Source of the DNA: an uncultured Bacteroidales bacterium
Lineage (GTDB): Bacteria; Bacteroidota; Bacteroidia; Bacteroidales; F082
Reading direction: 5' to 3'
DNA length: 64,000 nt
Assembly: GCA_900317155.1 (NCBI GenBank)
Contig: ONFO01000007.1
Coordinates: 1-64,000 of the forward strand
The notes beneath the pieces were generated by a model. The model searched no databases, had not been told where the DNA came from, and saw only the letters and a list, made by a program, of their open reading frames with translations. Numbering within the stretch: the first letter of the stretch is position 1; every line of letters begins with the position of its first letter. The position numbers were made by a program, and so were the translations under genes. Shown piece by piece: positions 45,149-53,085 of the stretch.

Positions 45149-46564
45149 TTATTTACCGATGCAAAAACGAGAAAAGATGGAACCTAATACCTCGTCGGTG
45201 CTAATTTCGCCTGTGATACTCCCAAGGTGATAAAGCGCCTGTCGTAAGTCTTGAGAAACCAAGTCAGTAGGGATGTTCATTTCAAGTCCTTGTTGAACTT
45301 GATTCAGGCTATCAGAGGCGTGCAATAATGCCTCATAATGACGGACGTTGGTTACCAAGGTGGCATCAGGTGAGGCGAGGGGTTGGCTGTATTTCAAGGC
45401 GTTATAAAGGTCATTAAGGCCAAATCCATGCTTGGCGGAGAGGCAAATGACCATGATGTCGTCATTGTCAAGGTCAAGGCGAAGTTCACCCAACAATGCT
45501 TCACCTTGATCTGCCAAAGTATCCACCTTATTAATGCATATTATCAGTTGTTGATTTGACAAATCCACCTTCAATCGGATGTCATTTGCAGCTGAAAGCA
45601 TTGATTCATAACTCGTTGTGGCATCCAGCATACCGATAACGACATTGGCTTCAGCAATTTTCTTGTAAGACCGTTCAATGCCAATCTTCTCAATGGTTTC
45701 ATCCGTGTTGCGCAATCCAGCTGTATCGATGAACCTATATAGTATACCGTTGATATTCAATGTTTCCTCGATGGTGTCGCGCGTGGTGCCTGCAATGTCG
45801 CTCACGATGGCGCGGTCTTCGCCCAAAAGGGCATTGAGCAAGGTACTTTTGCCCGTGTTGGTTTGTCCTACGATAGCCACGGGAATACCATTTTTGATGG
45901 CGTTACCGAGGCGGAACGAGTCTTTCAGCTTATTGACATGGGTCAAGGTCTCTTTCAACAATGACTTCAATTGGCTGCGGTCAGCAAATTCAACATCTTC
46001 TTCTGCGAAGTCCAATTCAAGTTCCATCAATGATGTCATTTCCAATAATTTGGAACGCATCATTTGAAGTTCTTTGGAAAAACCACCTTTCAATTGGTTG
46101 ATAGCGACATGGTGGGCAGCTTCGCTCTCCGAACTGATTAAATCCGCTATGGCTTCGGCCTGTGCCAGGTCAAACTTACGATTGATGAAAGCGCGACGGG
46201 TAAACTCACCGGCTTCGGCCATGCGGCAGCCATGCGAAATCAATACTTGCAAGAGTTTTTGCTGGATAAACACCGAACCATGCACACTGATCTCCGCCGA
46301 ATCCTCACCAGTGAAAGAGTGGGGGGCTTTAAAGAAAGTCACCAACACCTCATCGAGCCAATCGCCGTTGTCGACAATATGGCCGTAATAAGCCTTATGT
46401 GAAACCACATTTTCCTGGATAAAAGGCTTGTCATTCTGCCTAAACAGCTGACTGACAATGGATATAGCTTCTGGGCCAGAGACACGTACAACAGCGATAG
46501 CGCCCATGCCATGCGGTGTAGCGATGGCGCAGATTGTGTCGTTATTTAGGATGTTGGTTTGCAT
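45149..46564 (-). CDS. mnmE: tRNA modification GTPase MnmE
   Basis: 471 residues, full length. With MnmG it installs the 5-carboxymethylaminomethyl group on wobble U34 of several tRNAs. The N-terminal formyl-THF-binding domain starts NDTICAIATPHGMGAIAVVRVSG. The inserted G domain has GQTNTGKSTLLNALL (P-loop), IAGTTRDT (G2), DTAGLR (G3) and NKVD (G4). The last residues FSRFCIGK carry the conserved CIGK motif. It is the first gene of the unit mnmE - sensor phosphatase - regulator. Placing a housekeeping tRNA gene before a sensor gene is unusual, and read-through would set a basal level for the sensor. Confidence 0.97.
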   Translation of the reverse strand: MQTNILNNDTICAIATPHGMGAIAVVRVSGPEAISIVSQLFRQNDKPFIQENVVSHKAYYGHIVDNGDWLDEVLVTFFKAPHSFTGEDSAEISVHGSVFIQQKLLQVLISHGCRMAEAGEFTRRAFINRKFDLAQAEAIADLISSESEAAHHVAINQLKGGFSKELQMMRSKLLEMTSLMELELDFAEEDVEFADRSQLKSLLKETLTHVNKLKDSFRLGNAIKNGIPVAIVGQTNTGKSTLLNALLGEDRAIVSDIAGTTRDTIEETLNINGILYRFIDTAGLRNTDETIEKIGIERSYKKIAEANVVIGMLDATTSYESMLSAANDIRLKVDLSNQQLIICINKVDTLADQGEALLGELRLDLDNDDIMVICLSAKHGFGLNDLYNALKYSQPLASPDATLVTNVRHYEALLHASDSLNQVQQGLEMNIPTDLVSQDLRQALYHLGSITGEISTDEVLGSIFSRFCIGK

Positions 46565-46576
46565 GGTTTTAGCAAC

Positions 46577-46609
46577 ACGCCGCAGTCTGCATAAAACAGA
46601 CCACGGCGT
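46577..46609 (-). terminator. Hairpin between the DUF3127 gene and mnmE
   Basis: ACGCCGCAGTCTG pairs imperfectly with CAGACCACGGCGT around a short loop, 12 bp before the mnmE start on the - strand. It may end the upstream transcript or lie in the mnmE leader; only a short T-run follows. Confidence 0.55.
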
Positions 46610-46625
46610 TCAATTTAACATAATG

Positions 46626-47030
46626 TCAGAAGGGAAGATCATCCACGCTGTCTTCGCCCGCCGGAGGATAGTAATCCTGTACGGGAGCGGCTACAGGCGG
46701 CGTTTGATGCATCATGGGTTGCTGCACAGGTTGTGCAGGAGCTGAGACTGGAGCAACCGCAGCGCCAACGGGGTCGAAACGCCAAACGCGTACATCCGTG
46801 TACCATTTCCCATTGAATTCGCGCGATGAAATCTCAATCTGTGCCTTGATGGTCTGTCCAGGTGCAAATTTCTGTATTTCGTCGATTTGGTTCGTCCAGC
46901 AGGTTAAACAAACTGTACGAGGATATTGCTCCTCGGTTTCAATGATTAGATCTTGTTTGCGCCATGGACCGCGGGCGCTTGTACCTTCGGTCAGATTACC
47001 GAGTCTGACCACTTTTCCTATAATTTCCAT
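46626..47030 (-). CDS. DUF3127 protein with an SSB-like C-terminal tip
   Basis: 134 residues from ATG 47030; the longer in-frame start at 47075 lies in an AT-rich leader and is rejected. The domain is MEIIGKVVRLGNLTEG to KWYTDVRVWRF, with the CLTCWTNQ and FNGKWYTD segments of DUF3127, a small OB-fold-like family. A proline- and glutamine-rich linker then leads to EDSVDDLPF. That acidic tip ending in PF resembles the C-terminal tail of single-stranded DNA-binding protein, which recruits partners. A role in DNA binding or repair is therefore plausible but not established. It has its own promoter (47109-47116) and lies upstream of mnmE. Confidence 0.82.
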   Translation of the reverse strand: MEIIGKVVRLGNLTEGTSARGPWRKQDLIIETEEQYPRTVCLTCWTNQIDEIQKFAPGQTIKAQIEISSREFNGKWYTDVRVWRFDPVGAAVAPVSAPAQPVQQPMMHQTPPVAAPVQDYYPPAGEDSVDDLPF

Positions 47031-47108
47031 TGAGTTATTATTTAATGATTTAAAATTCAAATATTTAAAATTCAAAATTCCAAGAAATCAACCTGGAATT
47101 TTAAACTG

Positions 47109-47116
47109 CAAAGGTA
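47109..47116 (-). promoter_or_regulatory. -7 box TACCTTTG of the DUF3127 gene
   Basis: TACCTTTG on the - strand, 79 bp before the start at 47030, fits TAnnTTTG. The leader between is made of AATTTTAAATC-type repeats. Confidence 0.55.
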
Positions 47117-47245
47117 ATCATCATTTTGGTTTCGACAAGCGAAAAACTGATGGAAATGGCAAATTTTTGCATTCTTTTCCGTTTTGTTCTTTTTGAAAAT
47201 AATCAACATTATGTTAAATAGTAGATAAAACACTACTCCTACAAC

Positions 47246-47280
47246 GGACTCTAAACTCTAAACACTCAACTCTAAACTAA
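47246..47280 (-). repeat. Heptad repeat just after the exonuclease gene
   Basis: On the - strand the sequence downstream of the stop reads as 7-bp units TTTAGAG, TTGAGTG, TTTAGAG, TTTAGAG. They are the complement type of the ACTCTAA/ACTCTCA units inside the three-module NRPS. Here the repeat is intergenic and forms no hairpin. Confidence 0.7.
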
Positions 47281-47855
47281 AAAATATTCATCGCAATCAC
47301 CGCACAAGCCTCAGCATCAGCGACGGCATTATGATGGTTCTTCGCCAAGTCATAACCGAAATGCTTTGCCACTGTCTGCAACTTATGGTTCTCCAACTCC
47401 GGAACAAGTTTTTGGGAACCCAAATGCGTACAGTAAAACTTGTAATTTGGGTAAGGAATGTGATACAACTCGTGTAACGCTTTCAAGACGCGTTCGTCAA
47501 ACGAAATGCCATGCGCCACCATCGGCAAGCCCTTCACCTTGTCCTTGACATTGTCCCAAACCTCAGGAAACAAATCCGCATGGTTCGTGTCTTTATAGGT
47601 AATGCCATGAACCTTAGTCGTATAAAAATCATATTTGTTAGGCACTGGCTTGATCAGGCTGTAAAAGCGGTCCACAATCTCGTCCTCTCTAACAATTACG
47701 ACCCCAATGCTGCAAGCACTGGTAACCTCACCGTTGGCAGCTTCAAAGTCGATGGCCGCGAAGTCATGCAAATGGTACTTCGGAATATAGGAAGGCCATT
47801 CGGTATCAGGCCAGTCAGCGCCCTTAATCTTTTGTTTATCGCGATTCCAAAACAT
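47277..47855 (-). CDS. DEDDh 3'-5' exonuclease (DNA polymerase III epsilon-like)
   Basis: 192 residues from ATG 47855; the longer frame to 47888 is rejected because a -7 box lies at 47864-47871. Exo motifs are clear: DFAAIDFEAAN (ExoI, D-x-E), MVAHGISFDERVL (ExoII), and HHNAVADAEACAVIAM (ExoIII, H and D). The layout is that of the stand-alone exonucleases used in proofreading, repair or RNA trimming. It is divergent from rubrerythrin with about 142 bp between the two. Whether it acts on DNA or RNA is not visible. Confidence 0.9.
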   Translation of the reverse strand: MFWNRDKQKIKGADWPDTEWPSYIPKYHLHDFAAIDFEAANGEVTSACSIGVVIVREDEIVDRFYSLIKPVPNKYDFYTTKVHGITYKDTNHADLFPEVWDNVKDKVKGLPMVAHGISFDERVLKALHELYHIPYPNYKFYCTHLGSQKLVPELENHKLQTVAKHFGYDLAKNHHNAVADAEACAVIAMNIF

Positions 47856-47863
47856 AATGGCCG

Positions 47864-47871
47864 CAAAATTA
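47864..47871 (-). promoter_or_regulatory. -7 box TAATTTTG of the exonuclease gene
   Basis: TAATTTTG on the - strand ends 8 bp before the ATG at 47855. With the usual start a few bases after the box, the mRNA would have almost no leader. Confidence 0.45.
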
Positions 47872-47904
47872 CGGAATTTGTAACGCAATTCAGAAAAATA
47901 ATGC

Positions 47905-47912
47905 TACCTTTG
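47905..47912 (+). promoter_or_regulatory. -7 box TACCTTTG of the rubrerythrin gene
   Basis: TACCTTTG fits TAnnTTTG, with TTTG at 47877-47880 as a possible -33 box 24 bp upstream. The leader to the ATG at 47998 is about 80 nt. Confidence 0.6.
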
Positions 47913-47997
47913 CCCCGAAAAGTAGGTTTTCCCCTACTCTATCGGATTATTATTGTTTTGCTAACTAACTTATAATCAACACATAAACTAATCTATC

Positions 47998-48537
47998 ATG
48001 GAATTGAAAGGTTCAAAAACCGAAGCCAACCTGATGGCTGCATTTGCAGGCGAATCACAGGCCCGCAACAAGTACACTTATTATGCCTCAAAAGCACGCA
48101 AAGAAGGCTACAACCAAATTGCCGACCTCTTTGAAGAGACCGCACGTAACGAGCAGGAGCACGCCAAGATTTGGTTCAAACTCTTGCACGAAGGCGAGGT
48201 GCCCGACACCAAAACCAACCTGAAAGATGCCGCTGACGGAGAGAATTACGAATGGACCGACATGTATGCTGGCATGGCCAAGACTGCCCGCGAAGAAGGT
48301 TTCACCAAGATTGCCGTGCTATTCGAACTGGTGGCCAAAATCGAGAAAGAGCACGAAGAACGTTATCGCAAGCTCCTGAAAAACATCGAAGATGGGCTTG
48401 TTTTCTCTCGCGAAGGCGACATGGTATGGCAATGCTCCAACTGCGGCCATATCGTCATTGGAAAGAAGGCTCCGCAAATCTGCCCCGTATGCAACCACCC
48501 GCAATCCTATTTCCAAATCAAAGCTGAAAACTATTAA
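47998..48537 (+). CDS. rbr: Rubrerythrin
   Basis: 179 residues. It reduces hydrogen peroxide in the cytoplasm of anaerobes using electrons from rubredoxin. The N-terminal four-helix domain has the diiron ligands in GESQARNKY (about 17-25) and [13 protein letters not shown] (about 48-60), and again in AREEGF and [14 protein letters not shown] (about 110-125). The C-terminal rubredoxin-like domain has CSNCGH and CPVCNHP for one iron. The next gene is rubredoxin, its likely donor, then the flavoredoxin fusion and the flavodiiron protein, so this is an oxygen and peroxide defence cassette. Confidence 0.96.
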   Translation: MELKGSKTEANLMAAFAGESQARNKYTYYASKARKEGYNQIADLFEETARNEQEHAKIWFKLLHEGEVPDTKTNLKDAADGENYEWTDMYAGMAKTAREEGFTKIAVLFELVAKIEKEHEERYRKLLKNIEDGLVFSREGDMVWQCSNCGHIVIGKKAPQICPVCNHPQSYFQIKAENY

Positions 48538-48566
48538 TCCACTATTAATCAAATAATTTGTTCAAT

Positions 48567-48728
48567 ATGAAAAAGTACGTTTGCGACGTCTGCGGTTACA
48601 TCTACGACCCAGAAAAAGGCGATCCCGATAGCGGCATCGCTCCCGGCACTCCGTTTGAAGCCATTCCCGACAGCTGGAAATGCCCGCTTTGCGGCATCGG
48701 CAAGGACAGCTTCTCTGTCATGGAATAA
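48567..48728 (+). CDS. Rubredoxin
   Basis: 53 residues. The two iron-binding pairs are CDVCGY (near 6-11) and CPLCGIG (near 39-45), with the usual [12 protein letters not shown] and aromatic core. It carries single electrons to rubrerythrin, the flavodiiron protein or both. It starts 29 bp after rubrerythrin and is followed by a 28-bp palindrome. The full set of four cysteines is present, so it should be active. Confidence 0.96.
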   Translation: MKKYVCDVCGYIYDPEKGDPDSGIAPGTPFEAIPDSWKCPLCGIGKDSFSVME

Positions 48729-48740
48729 TTCATTATGTTT

Positions 48741-48768
48741 GTAGAGACGCGATTAATCGCGTCTCTAC
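48741..48768. repeat. 28-bp palindrome, copy 1
   Basis: Arms GTAGAGACGC and GCGTCTCTAC flank an 8-bp palindromic core GATTAATC. It lies between rubredoxin and the flavoredoxin fusion. Related copies are at 49407-49434 and 50728-50755. Confidence 0.85.
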
Positions 48769-48783
48769 ATAATTAATAACATT

Positions 48784-49404
48784 ATGGATACCAAAGCATT
48801 ATTCAAAATTGGTTACGGCCTCTATGTCCTGACCACCAATTACGACAACATCGACAATGGATGCATCGTCAATACGGTGATTCAAGTCACAAGCAACCCT
48901 TTGCAGATTTCAGTGACGGTCAACAAGGGAAACTATACGCATGACCTCATCAAGGATTCTTGTGTGTTCAATGTCAGCATGTTGACTACCGAAACACCCA
49001 TGTTTGTATTCGAACACTTCGGTTTCCAGTCGGGGCGCAAGGTGAACAAATTCGCCAACTGCGAGGCCGAGCACCGTGCTGTCAACCATGTGCTTTACAT
49101 CCCGAAGTACACCAACGCCTATCTGGCCTGCCGCGTCACCAAGAGCATCGACTTTGGTACACATACGATGTTCATCGCTGACGTCCTTGATGCCCAAGTG
49201 TTGTCTGACAAGCCTTCCCTGACATACGACTATTACCAGAACAACATAAAGCCCAAACCACAACCTCAAGAGAAGCCTAAAGATGGCAAACGTCGCTGGG
49301 TTTGCAAGGTCTGTGGCTTTGTTTACGAAGGTGATTCCCTCCCACCCGATTTCGAATGCCCGTTGTGCAAACACGGCGTAGAGGATTTTGAGGAGGTTTT
49401 TTAG
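48784..49404 (+). CDS. Flavin reductase-like domain fused to rubredoxin
   Basis: 206 residues. The N-terminal 150 residues are a flavoredoxin/FMN-binding split-barrel domain (GLYVLTTNYDNIDNGCIVNT and NPLQISVTVNKGNYTHDLI). A proline- and lysine-rich linker (about 152-170) leads to a C-terminal rubredoxin domain with CKVCGF and CPLCKHG. This is the layout of the high-molecular-weight rubredoxin (Hrb), which takes electrons from NAD(P)H through FMN and passes them to flavodiiron proteins. The flavodiiron gene follows 50 bp later, which supports that role. It is the likely entry point for electrons in the cassette. Confidence 0.93.
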   Translation: MDTKALFKIGYGLYVLTTNYDNIDNGCIVNTVIQVTSNPLQISVTVNKGNYTHDLIKDSCVFNVSMLTTETPMFVFEHFGFQSGRKVNKFANCEAEHRAVNHVLYIPKYTNAYLACRVTKSIDFGTHTMFIADVLDAQVLSDKPSLTYDYYQNNIKPKPQPQEKPKDGKRRWVCKVCGFVYEGDSLPPDFECPLCKHGVEDFEEVF

Positions 49405-49406
49405 CT

Positions 49407-49434
49407 GTAGAGGCGCAAAATTTTGCGTCTCCAC
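49407..49434. repeat. 28-bp palindrome, copy 2
   Basis: Arms GTAGAGGCGC and GCGTCTCCAC flank the core AAAATTTT. It begins 2 bp after the stop of the flavoredoxin fusion. Same length and arm words as copies 1 and 3, different core. Confidence 0.85.
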
Positions 49435-49454
49435 AAAACAAAACAAATTCAATT

Positions 49455-50645
49455 ATGCAACAAATACAATTAACCGAAAATATCTTTTATGTCGGCGTCA
49501 ACGACCGCCACACCGACTTGTTTGAGAACCATATCGAACTGCCCAACGGCGTTTCCTATAACTCCTATCTCATTGTCGACGATAAAGTTGCCTTGATTGA
49601 CCCTGTGGAAGCCAATTTCCTTGAAGAATACCTTTTCAAGGTGAAATCGGTGCTGCAAGGCCGCAAGGTGGACTACCTTATTATTAATCATGACGAGCCC
49701 GACCATAGCAGCACGGTGGCCGCTGTGTTACGTGAGTTTCCCGACGTGCAAGTCGTTGGCAACGCCAAGACTTTTGCCCCCTTGGAGGCTTTCTACGGCC
49801 CGATTGAAAACAAGAAGGTAGTAGCTGAAGGTGAAACCCTTTGCCTCGGCAACCATACCTTACAGTTCTTCATGGTGCCTATGGTGCACTGGCCCGAGTC
49901 GATGGTGACCTACGAGCAAAACAGCAAGATTGTCTTCAGCAACGATGCCTTTGGTGGCTTCGGTGCCCTGAATGGTGGCATCTTTGATGACCAAGTGAAC
50001 CTCGCTTTTTATGAGGATGACATGCGCCGCTATTACGCCAACATCGTTGGCAAAGTGGCTATGCAAGCCTTAAAAGCCATCGAGAAACTTGGTGCCCTGG
50101 AAATCAAGATGATTGCCCCGTCGCATGGCTTGGTCTGGCGTTGCAACCTCGCTTGGGTCATTGGCAAGTACACGCAATGGAGCAAACAAGAGTCGGAAGA
50201 AGGCGTGGTCATCGTCTATGGCTCGATGCACGGCAACACGGCACGTATGGCCGAGATTGTGGCTCGCGGTGCCGCTGAGGCGGGCATCAAGGAGGTAAAG
50301 GTTTACGATGTGGCCAAGACGGAGGTCTCGTTCATTATGAGCGACATCTGGAAGTACAAAGGTGTCATCATCGGGGCCTGTGCCCATTATGCCAACATGT
50401 TCCCGAACATGACCCTGTTGGTGCACGAAATCAACGAGTTCAAGCCGAAGGACAAATGCTACGGGATTTTCGGCGGCATGAGCTGGAGCGGTGGCGGCGT
50501 GAAGACGCTCGCCAAATATGCCGAGGAAGGCAAATGGAACCTAGTGACAGATAACGTCGAAGTGAAAGGCGCGCCTATCCGTGAAGAAGATTGGAACAAG
50601 CTCTACAACCTTGGAAAATCTATCGCCGAAGCTGTAAAGGGTTAA
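49455..50645 (+). CDS. A-type flavodiiron protein (oxygen or NO reductase)
   Basis: 396 residues. The N-terminal metallo-beta-lactamase-like domain carries diiron ligands in NHDEPDHSS (about 79-87; H-x-E-x-D-H) and further histidines near MVHWPESM and SHGLVWR. The C-terminal flavodoxin domain has VIVYGSMHGNTARMAEI (about 251-267) as the FMN phosphate loop and GIFGGMSWSGGGVKT. It reduces oxygen to water (or NO to N2O) with electrons from rubredoxin. It lies after its likely donors and is followed by a terminator. Confidence 0.95.
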   Translation: MQQIQLTENIFYVGVNDRHTDLFENHIELPNGVSYNSYLIVDDKVALIDPVEANFLEEYLFKVKSVLQGRKVDYLIINHDEPDHSSTVAAVLREFPDVQVVGNAKTFAPLEAFYGPIENKKVVAEGETLCLGNHTLQFFMVPMVHWPESMVTYEQNSKIVFSNDAFGGFGALNGGIFDDQVNLAFYEDDMRRYYANIVGKVAMQALKAIEKLGALEIKMIAPSHGLVWRCNLAWVIGKYTQWSKQESEEGVVIVYGSMHGNTARMAEIVARGAAEAGIKEVKVYDVAKTEVSFIMSDIWKYKGVIIGACAHYANMFPNMTLLVHEINEFKPKDKCYGIFGGMSWSGGGVKTLAKYAEEGKWNLVTDNVEVKGAPIREEDWNKLYNLGKSIAEAVKG

Positions 50646-50666
50646 CCCCTACCCTTTTCATACTAC

Positions 50667-50700
50667 AAAAAAATCTCCACCCATTGGATGGAGATTTTTT
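50667..50700. terminator. Bidirectional terminator between fprA-type gene and hydC
   Basis: AAAAAATCTCCA pairs with TGGAGATTTTTT around a short loop, with A- and T-runs on each side. It separates the + strand detoxification cassette from the - strand hydrogenase operon. Confidence 0.9.
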
Positions 50701-50727
50701 CATGTCCTATTAATATAAATAGGTATT

Positions 50728-50755
50728 GTAGAGACGGTGCATGCGCCGTCTCTAC
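50728..50755. repeat. 28-bp palindrome, copy 3
   Basis: Arms GTAGAGACGG and CCGTCTCTAC flank TGCATGCG, with one wobble pair. It lies between the terminator and the hydC stop. Confidence 0.85.
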
Positions 50756-50768
50756 AATTAACACCAAA

Positions 50769-51245
50769 TTATTTATACTCAGCGAGCACGTCCTTCACAC
50801 GGTCGGGGGTCATACGGCCGTAGACCTTGTCACCGACTTCGATGACGGGAGCCAAACCGCAAGCACCGACGCAGCGGAGGCAGGTCAGTGAGAACTTGCC
50901 GTCGGGAGTGACCTCACCAACGTTGATGCCCAGTTGACGCTTCAGCTCGTCCAGCACCTTCTCCGCACCACGCACGTAGCAAGCGGTACCCAAGCAAACG
51001 CTGATCGGATACTCGCCCTTAGGCGTCATGGTGAAGAAGGAATAGAACGAAACGATGCCGTAGACTCTCGAAACCGGGATGCCCAATTCCTTAGCCACCA
51101 GCTCCTGGATCTCAGCAGGCAGATAGCCATACTCGCCCTGAACCTTGTGCAGCACATTGATGACCTCACCCGGCTTGTTGCCATACGACTTGCAGACGTC
51201 CTTGATGAAGTTAACCTTAGCTTCTGATAATTTAATAACTGCCAT
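50769..51245 (-). CDS. hydC: Hydrogenase subunit HydC (NuoE-like, 2Fe-2S)
   Basis: 158 residues. It is the thioredoxin-like 2Fe-2S subunit that links NADH oxidation to the hydrogenase. Cysteine ligands lie in CLGTACYVRGA (about 84-94) and CLRCVGACGLAP (about 120-131). The N-terminal helical part is GYLPAEIQELVAKELGIP. It is the last gene of the hyd operon, 35 bp after hydA. In the family, HydABC uses NADH and reduced ferredoxin together to make H2 (confurcation). The upstream AAGGAA is only a weak ribosome site. Confidence 0.95.
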   Translation of the reverse strand: MAVIKLSEAKVNFIKDVCKSYGNKPGEVINVLHKVQGEYGYLPAEIQELVAKELGIPVSRVYGIVSFYSFFTMTPKGEYPISVCLGTACYVRGAEKVLDELKRQLGINVGEVTPDGKFSLTCLRCVGACGLAPVIEVGDKVYGRMTPDRVKDVLAEYK

Positions 51246-51280
51246 ATTTATTTCCTTTCTATTATTTACTGGTTATTGAA

Positions 51281-53065
51281 TTACTCGCTGATCTCGACGT
51301 GTTCTGACTTGTCGAAATAGTGGGTGTGCAGCAGTTCGTGTGACTTGTGGCCACAAGGCTCACCAAAGTACTCTTCATAGATCTTCTTGATCGACGGATT
51401 CTCGTGCGACTTACGGATTGGTTTGCCGAGGTCTTCACGATAGATAGCCTCCGTACGTTTCTTGATGATCTCGCTGTTGCCGTGGTGGTAGGGCTGACCA
51501 GCACCGCCGACGCAACCGCCGGGGCAGGCCATGACCTCGATGGCGTGGAACTGTTCCTTGCCTTCGCGCACTCTTTGGAGCAGGGTGCGGGCGTTCGACA
51601 GACCGTGAGCGATACCGATATGGATGGGCGTACCATCAAAGTCGACCCAAGCGTCACGGATGCCTTCCATACCACGGAGTTCGGTGAAGTCAATCTTAGG
51701 CAGCGGTTTGCCGGTGAACACTTCGTAGGCGGTACGGGTGGCAGCTTCGATCACACCACCAGTGGCGCCGAAGATGACGGCAGCACCCGTGGATTCGCCC
51801 AGCGGGTCGTCGTAGTCTTCGCACGGCATGTCCTTCAGGTCGAGGTTGAACTGCTTGATCAAGCGGGCCAACTCACGGGTCGTCAGAACGTAGTCGATAT
51901 CCGGGTTACCATCCTTGTAGAATTCCTTACGCTTGCTTTCGTACTTCTTGGCCAAGCAAGGCATGATGGAGACGACGACAAGGTCTTCTCTCTTGATGCC
52001 CATCTTGTCGGCCCAGTAGTTCTTGGCGACAGCGCCAAACATCTGCATAGGCGACTTGGCGGTTGAAGGCACATCCAGCATGTCAGGGAAGTTGTGCTCG
52101 AAGAAGTTGACCCAACCCGGGCAGCAGGAAGTCAGGATAGGCAGACGGACACTCTTGTCTCCAGCCATGAACTTCTTGATACGACCGAGGAGCTCAGTGC
52201 CTTCCTCCATGATGGTAAGGTCGGCGGTGAAGTCGGTGTCGAACACATAGTCAAAGCCGAGGCGACGCAAGGCAGCGGCCATTTGACCGGTGACGATGGT
52301 GCCGGCGGGCATGCCGAACTCTTCACCGAGGGCCACACGCGTAGCGGGAGCTGTGTTGACGATGACGGTCTTCTTAGGATTGTTGATGGCAGCCATGACA
52401 TTGCGGGTGTCGTCCACCTCAGTCAAAGCACCAACGGGGCAAACCTGGACGCACTGACCGCACATGACGCAAGGCGAGTCGACGAGGTCTTGCTCGAAGG
52501 CAGGAGCCACAACGGCGCTGAAGCCACGGTTGATGGCGCTCAAGGCACCAACGGTCTGTACGTTGTTACACATGTTCTCGCAACGGCGGCACATGATGCA
52601 CTTGTCCATGTCGCGCACGATGCTGGGCGACATGTCTTGACGATAGTGGCTCTGCTCACCTTTGAACGGGATGTCGCGGATGCCGAGGTACTGGGCTAAG
52701 CTCTGGAGCTCGCAGTTGCCGCTCTTGGCGCAGGTCAAGCAGTCGGTCGGGTGGTCGGAAAGGATGAGTTCGACCACGGTACGACGGGCGTTGATGACGC
52801 GGGCGCTGTGGGTCAGCACTTCCATGCCTTCCACGCAGTCGGTGGCGCAAGCCGGGGCCAGGTTACGACGCGGACGGCCGTTGAAGTCCTTAGTCACTTC
52901 GACGACGCAAACGCGGCAGCCACCGGGTTTGTTTTCAAATTTCATTCCTGCCAGTTCAAAATAGCAAAGGGTAGGAATATGGATACCAGCCATACGGGCG
53001 GCTTTCAGGATAGTAGTGCCTTCCGGGACCTGGATCTGTTTGTTATCAATAGTTACGTTAATCAT
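51281..53065 (-). CDS. hydA: [FeFe]-hydrogenase catalytic subunit HydA
   Basis: 594 residues. In order: a plant-type 2Fe-2S domain (CYFELAGMKF, CRVCVVEV), a His-ligated 4Fe-4S cluster (HPTDCLTCAKSGNC), and two ferredoxin 4Fe-4S motifs (CIMCRRCENMC, CVMCGQCVQVCPVG). The H-cluster domain has L1 TSCCPGW (about 315-321), L2 MPCLAKKYE and L3 MACPGGCVGG, followed by the small-subunit-like end (EEYFGEPCGHKSHELLHTHY). These are the features of trimeric bifurcating enzymes (group A3). It lacks the extra C-terminal 2Fe-2S domain of some relatives. A GAGGAGG site precedes the start. The maturation genes hydE, hydF and hydG are not in the window. Confidence 0.96.
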   Translation of the reverse strand: MINVTIDNKQIQVPEGTTILKAARMAGIHIPTLCYFELAGMKFENKPGGCRVCVVEVTKDFNGRPRRNLAPACATDCVEGMEVLTHSARVINARRTVVELILSDHPTDCLTCAKSGNCELQSLAQYLGIRDIPFKGEQSHYRQDMSPSIVRDMDKCIMCRRCENMCNNVQTVGALSAINRGFSAVVAPAFEQDLVDSPCVMCGQCVQVCPVGALTEVDDTRNVMAAINNPKKTVIVNTAPATRVALGEEFGMPAGTIVTGQMAAALRRLGFDYVFDTDFTADLTIMEEGTELLGRIKKFMAGDKSVRLPILTSCCPGWVNFFEHNFPDMLDVPSTAKSPMQMFGAVAKNYWADKMGIKREDLVVVSIMPCLAKKYESKRKEFYKDGNPDIDYVLTTRELARLIKQFNLDLKDMPCEDYDDPLGESTGAAVIFGATGGVIEAATRTAYEVFTGKPLPKIDFTELRGMEGIRDAWVDFDGTPIHIGIAHGLSNARTLLQRVREGKEQFHAIEVMACPGGCVGGAGQPYHHGNSEIIKKRTEAIYREDLGKPIRKSHENPSIKKIYEEYFGEPCGHKSHELLHTHYFDKSEHVEISE

Positions 53066-53073
53066 ATTTGTTT

Positions 53074-53080
53074 CCTCCTC
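53074..53080 (-). promoter_or_regulatory. Strong Shine-Dalgarno site of hydA
   Basis: GAGGAGG on the - strand, 8 bp before the hydA ATG. Such sites are rare in this window. Confidence 0.7.
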
Positions 53081-53085
53081 TTTTA

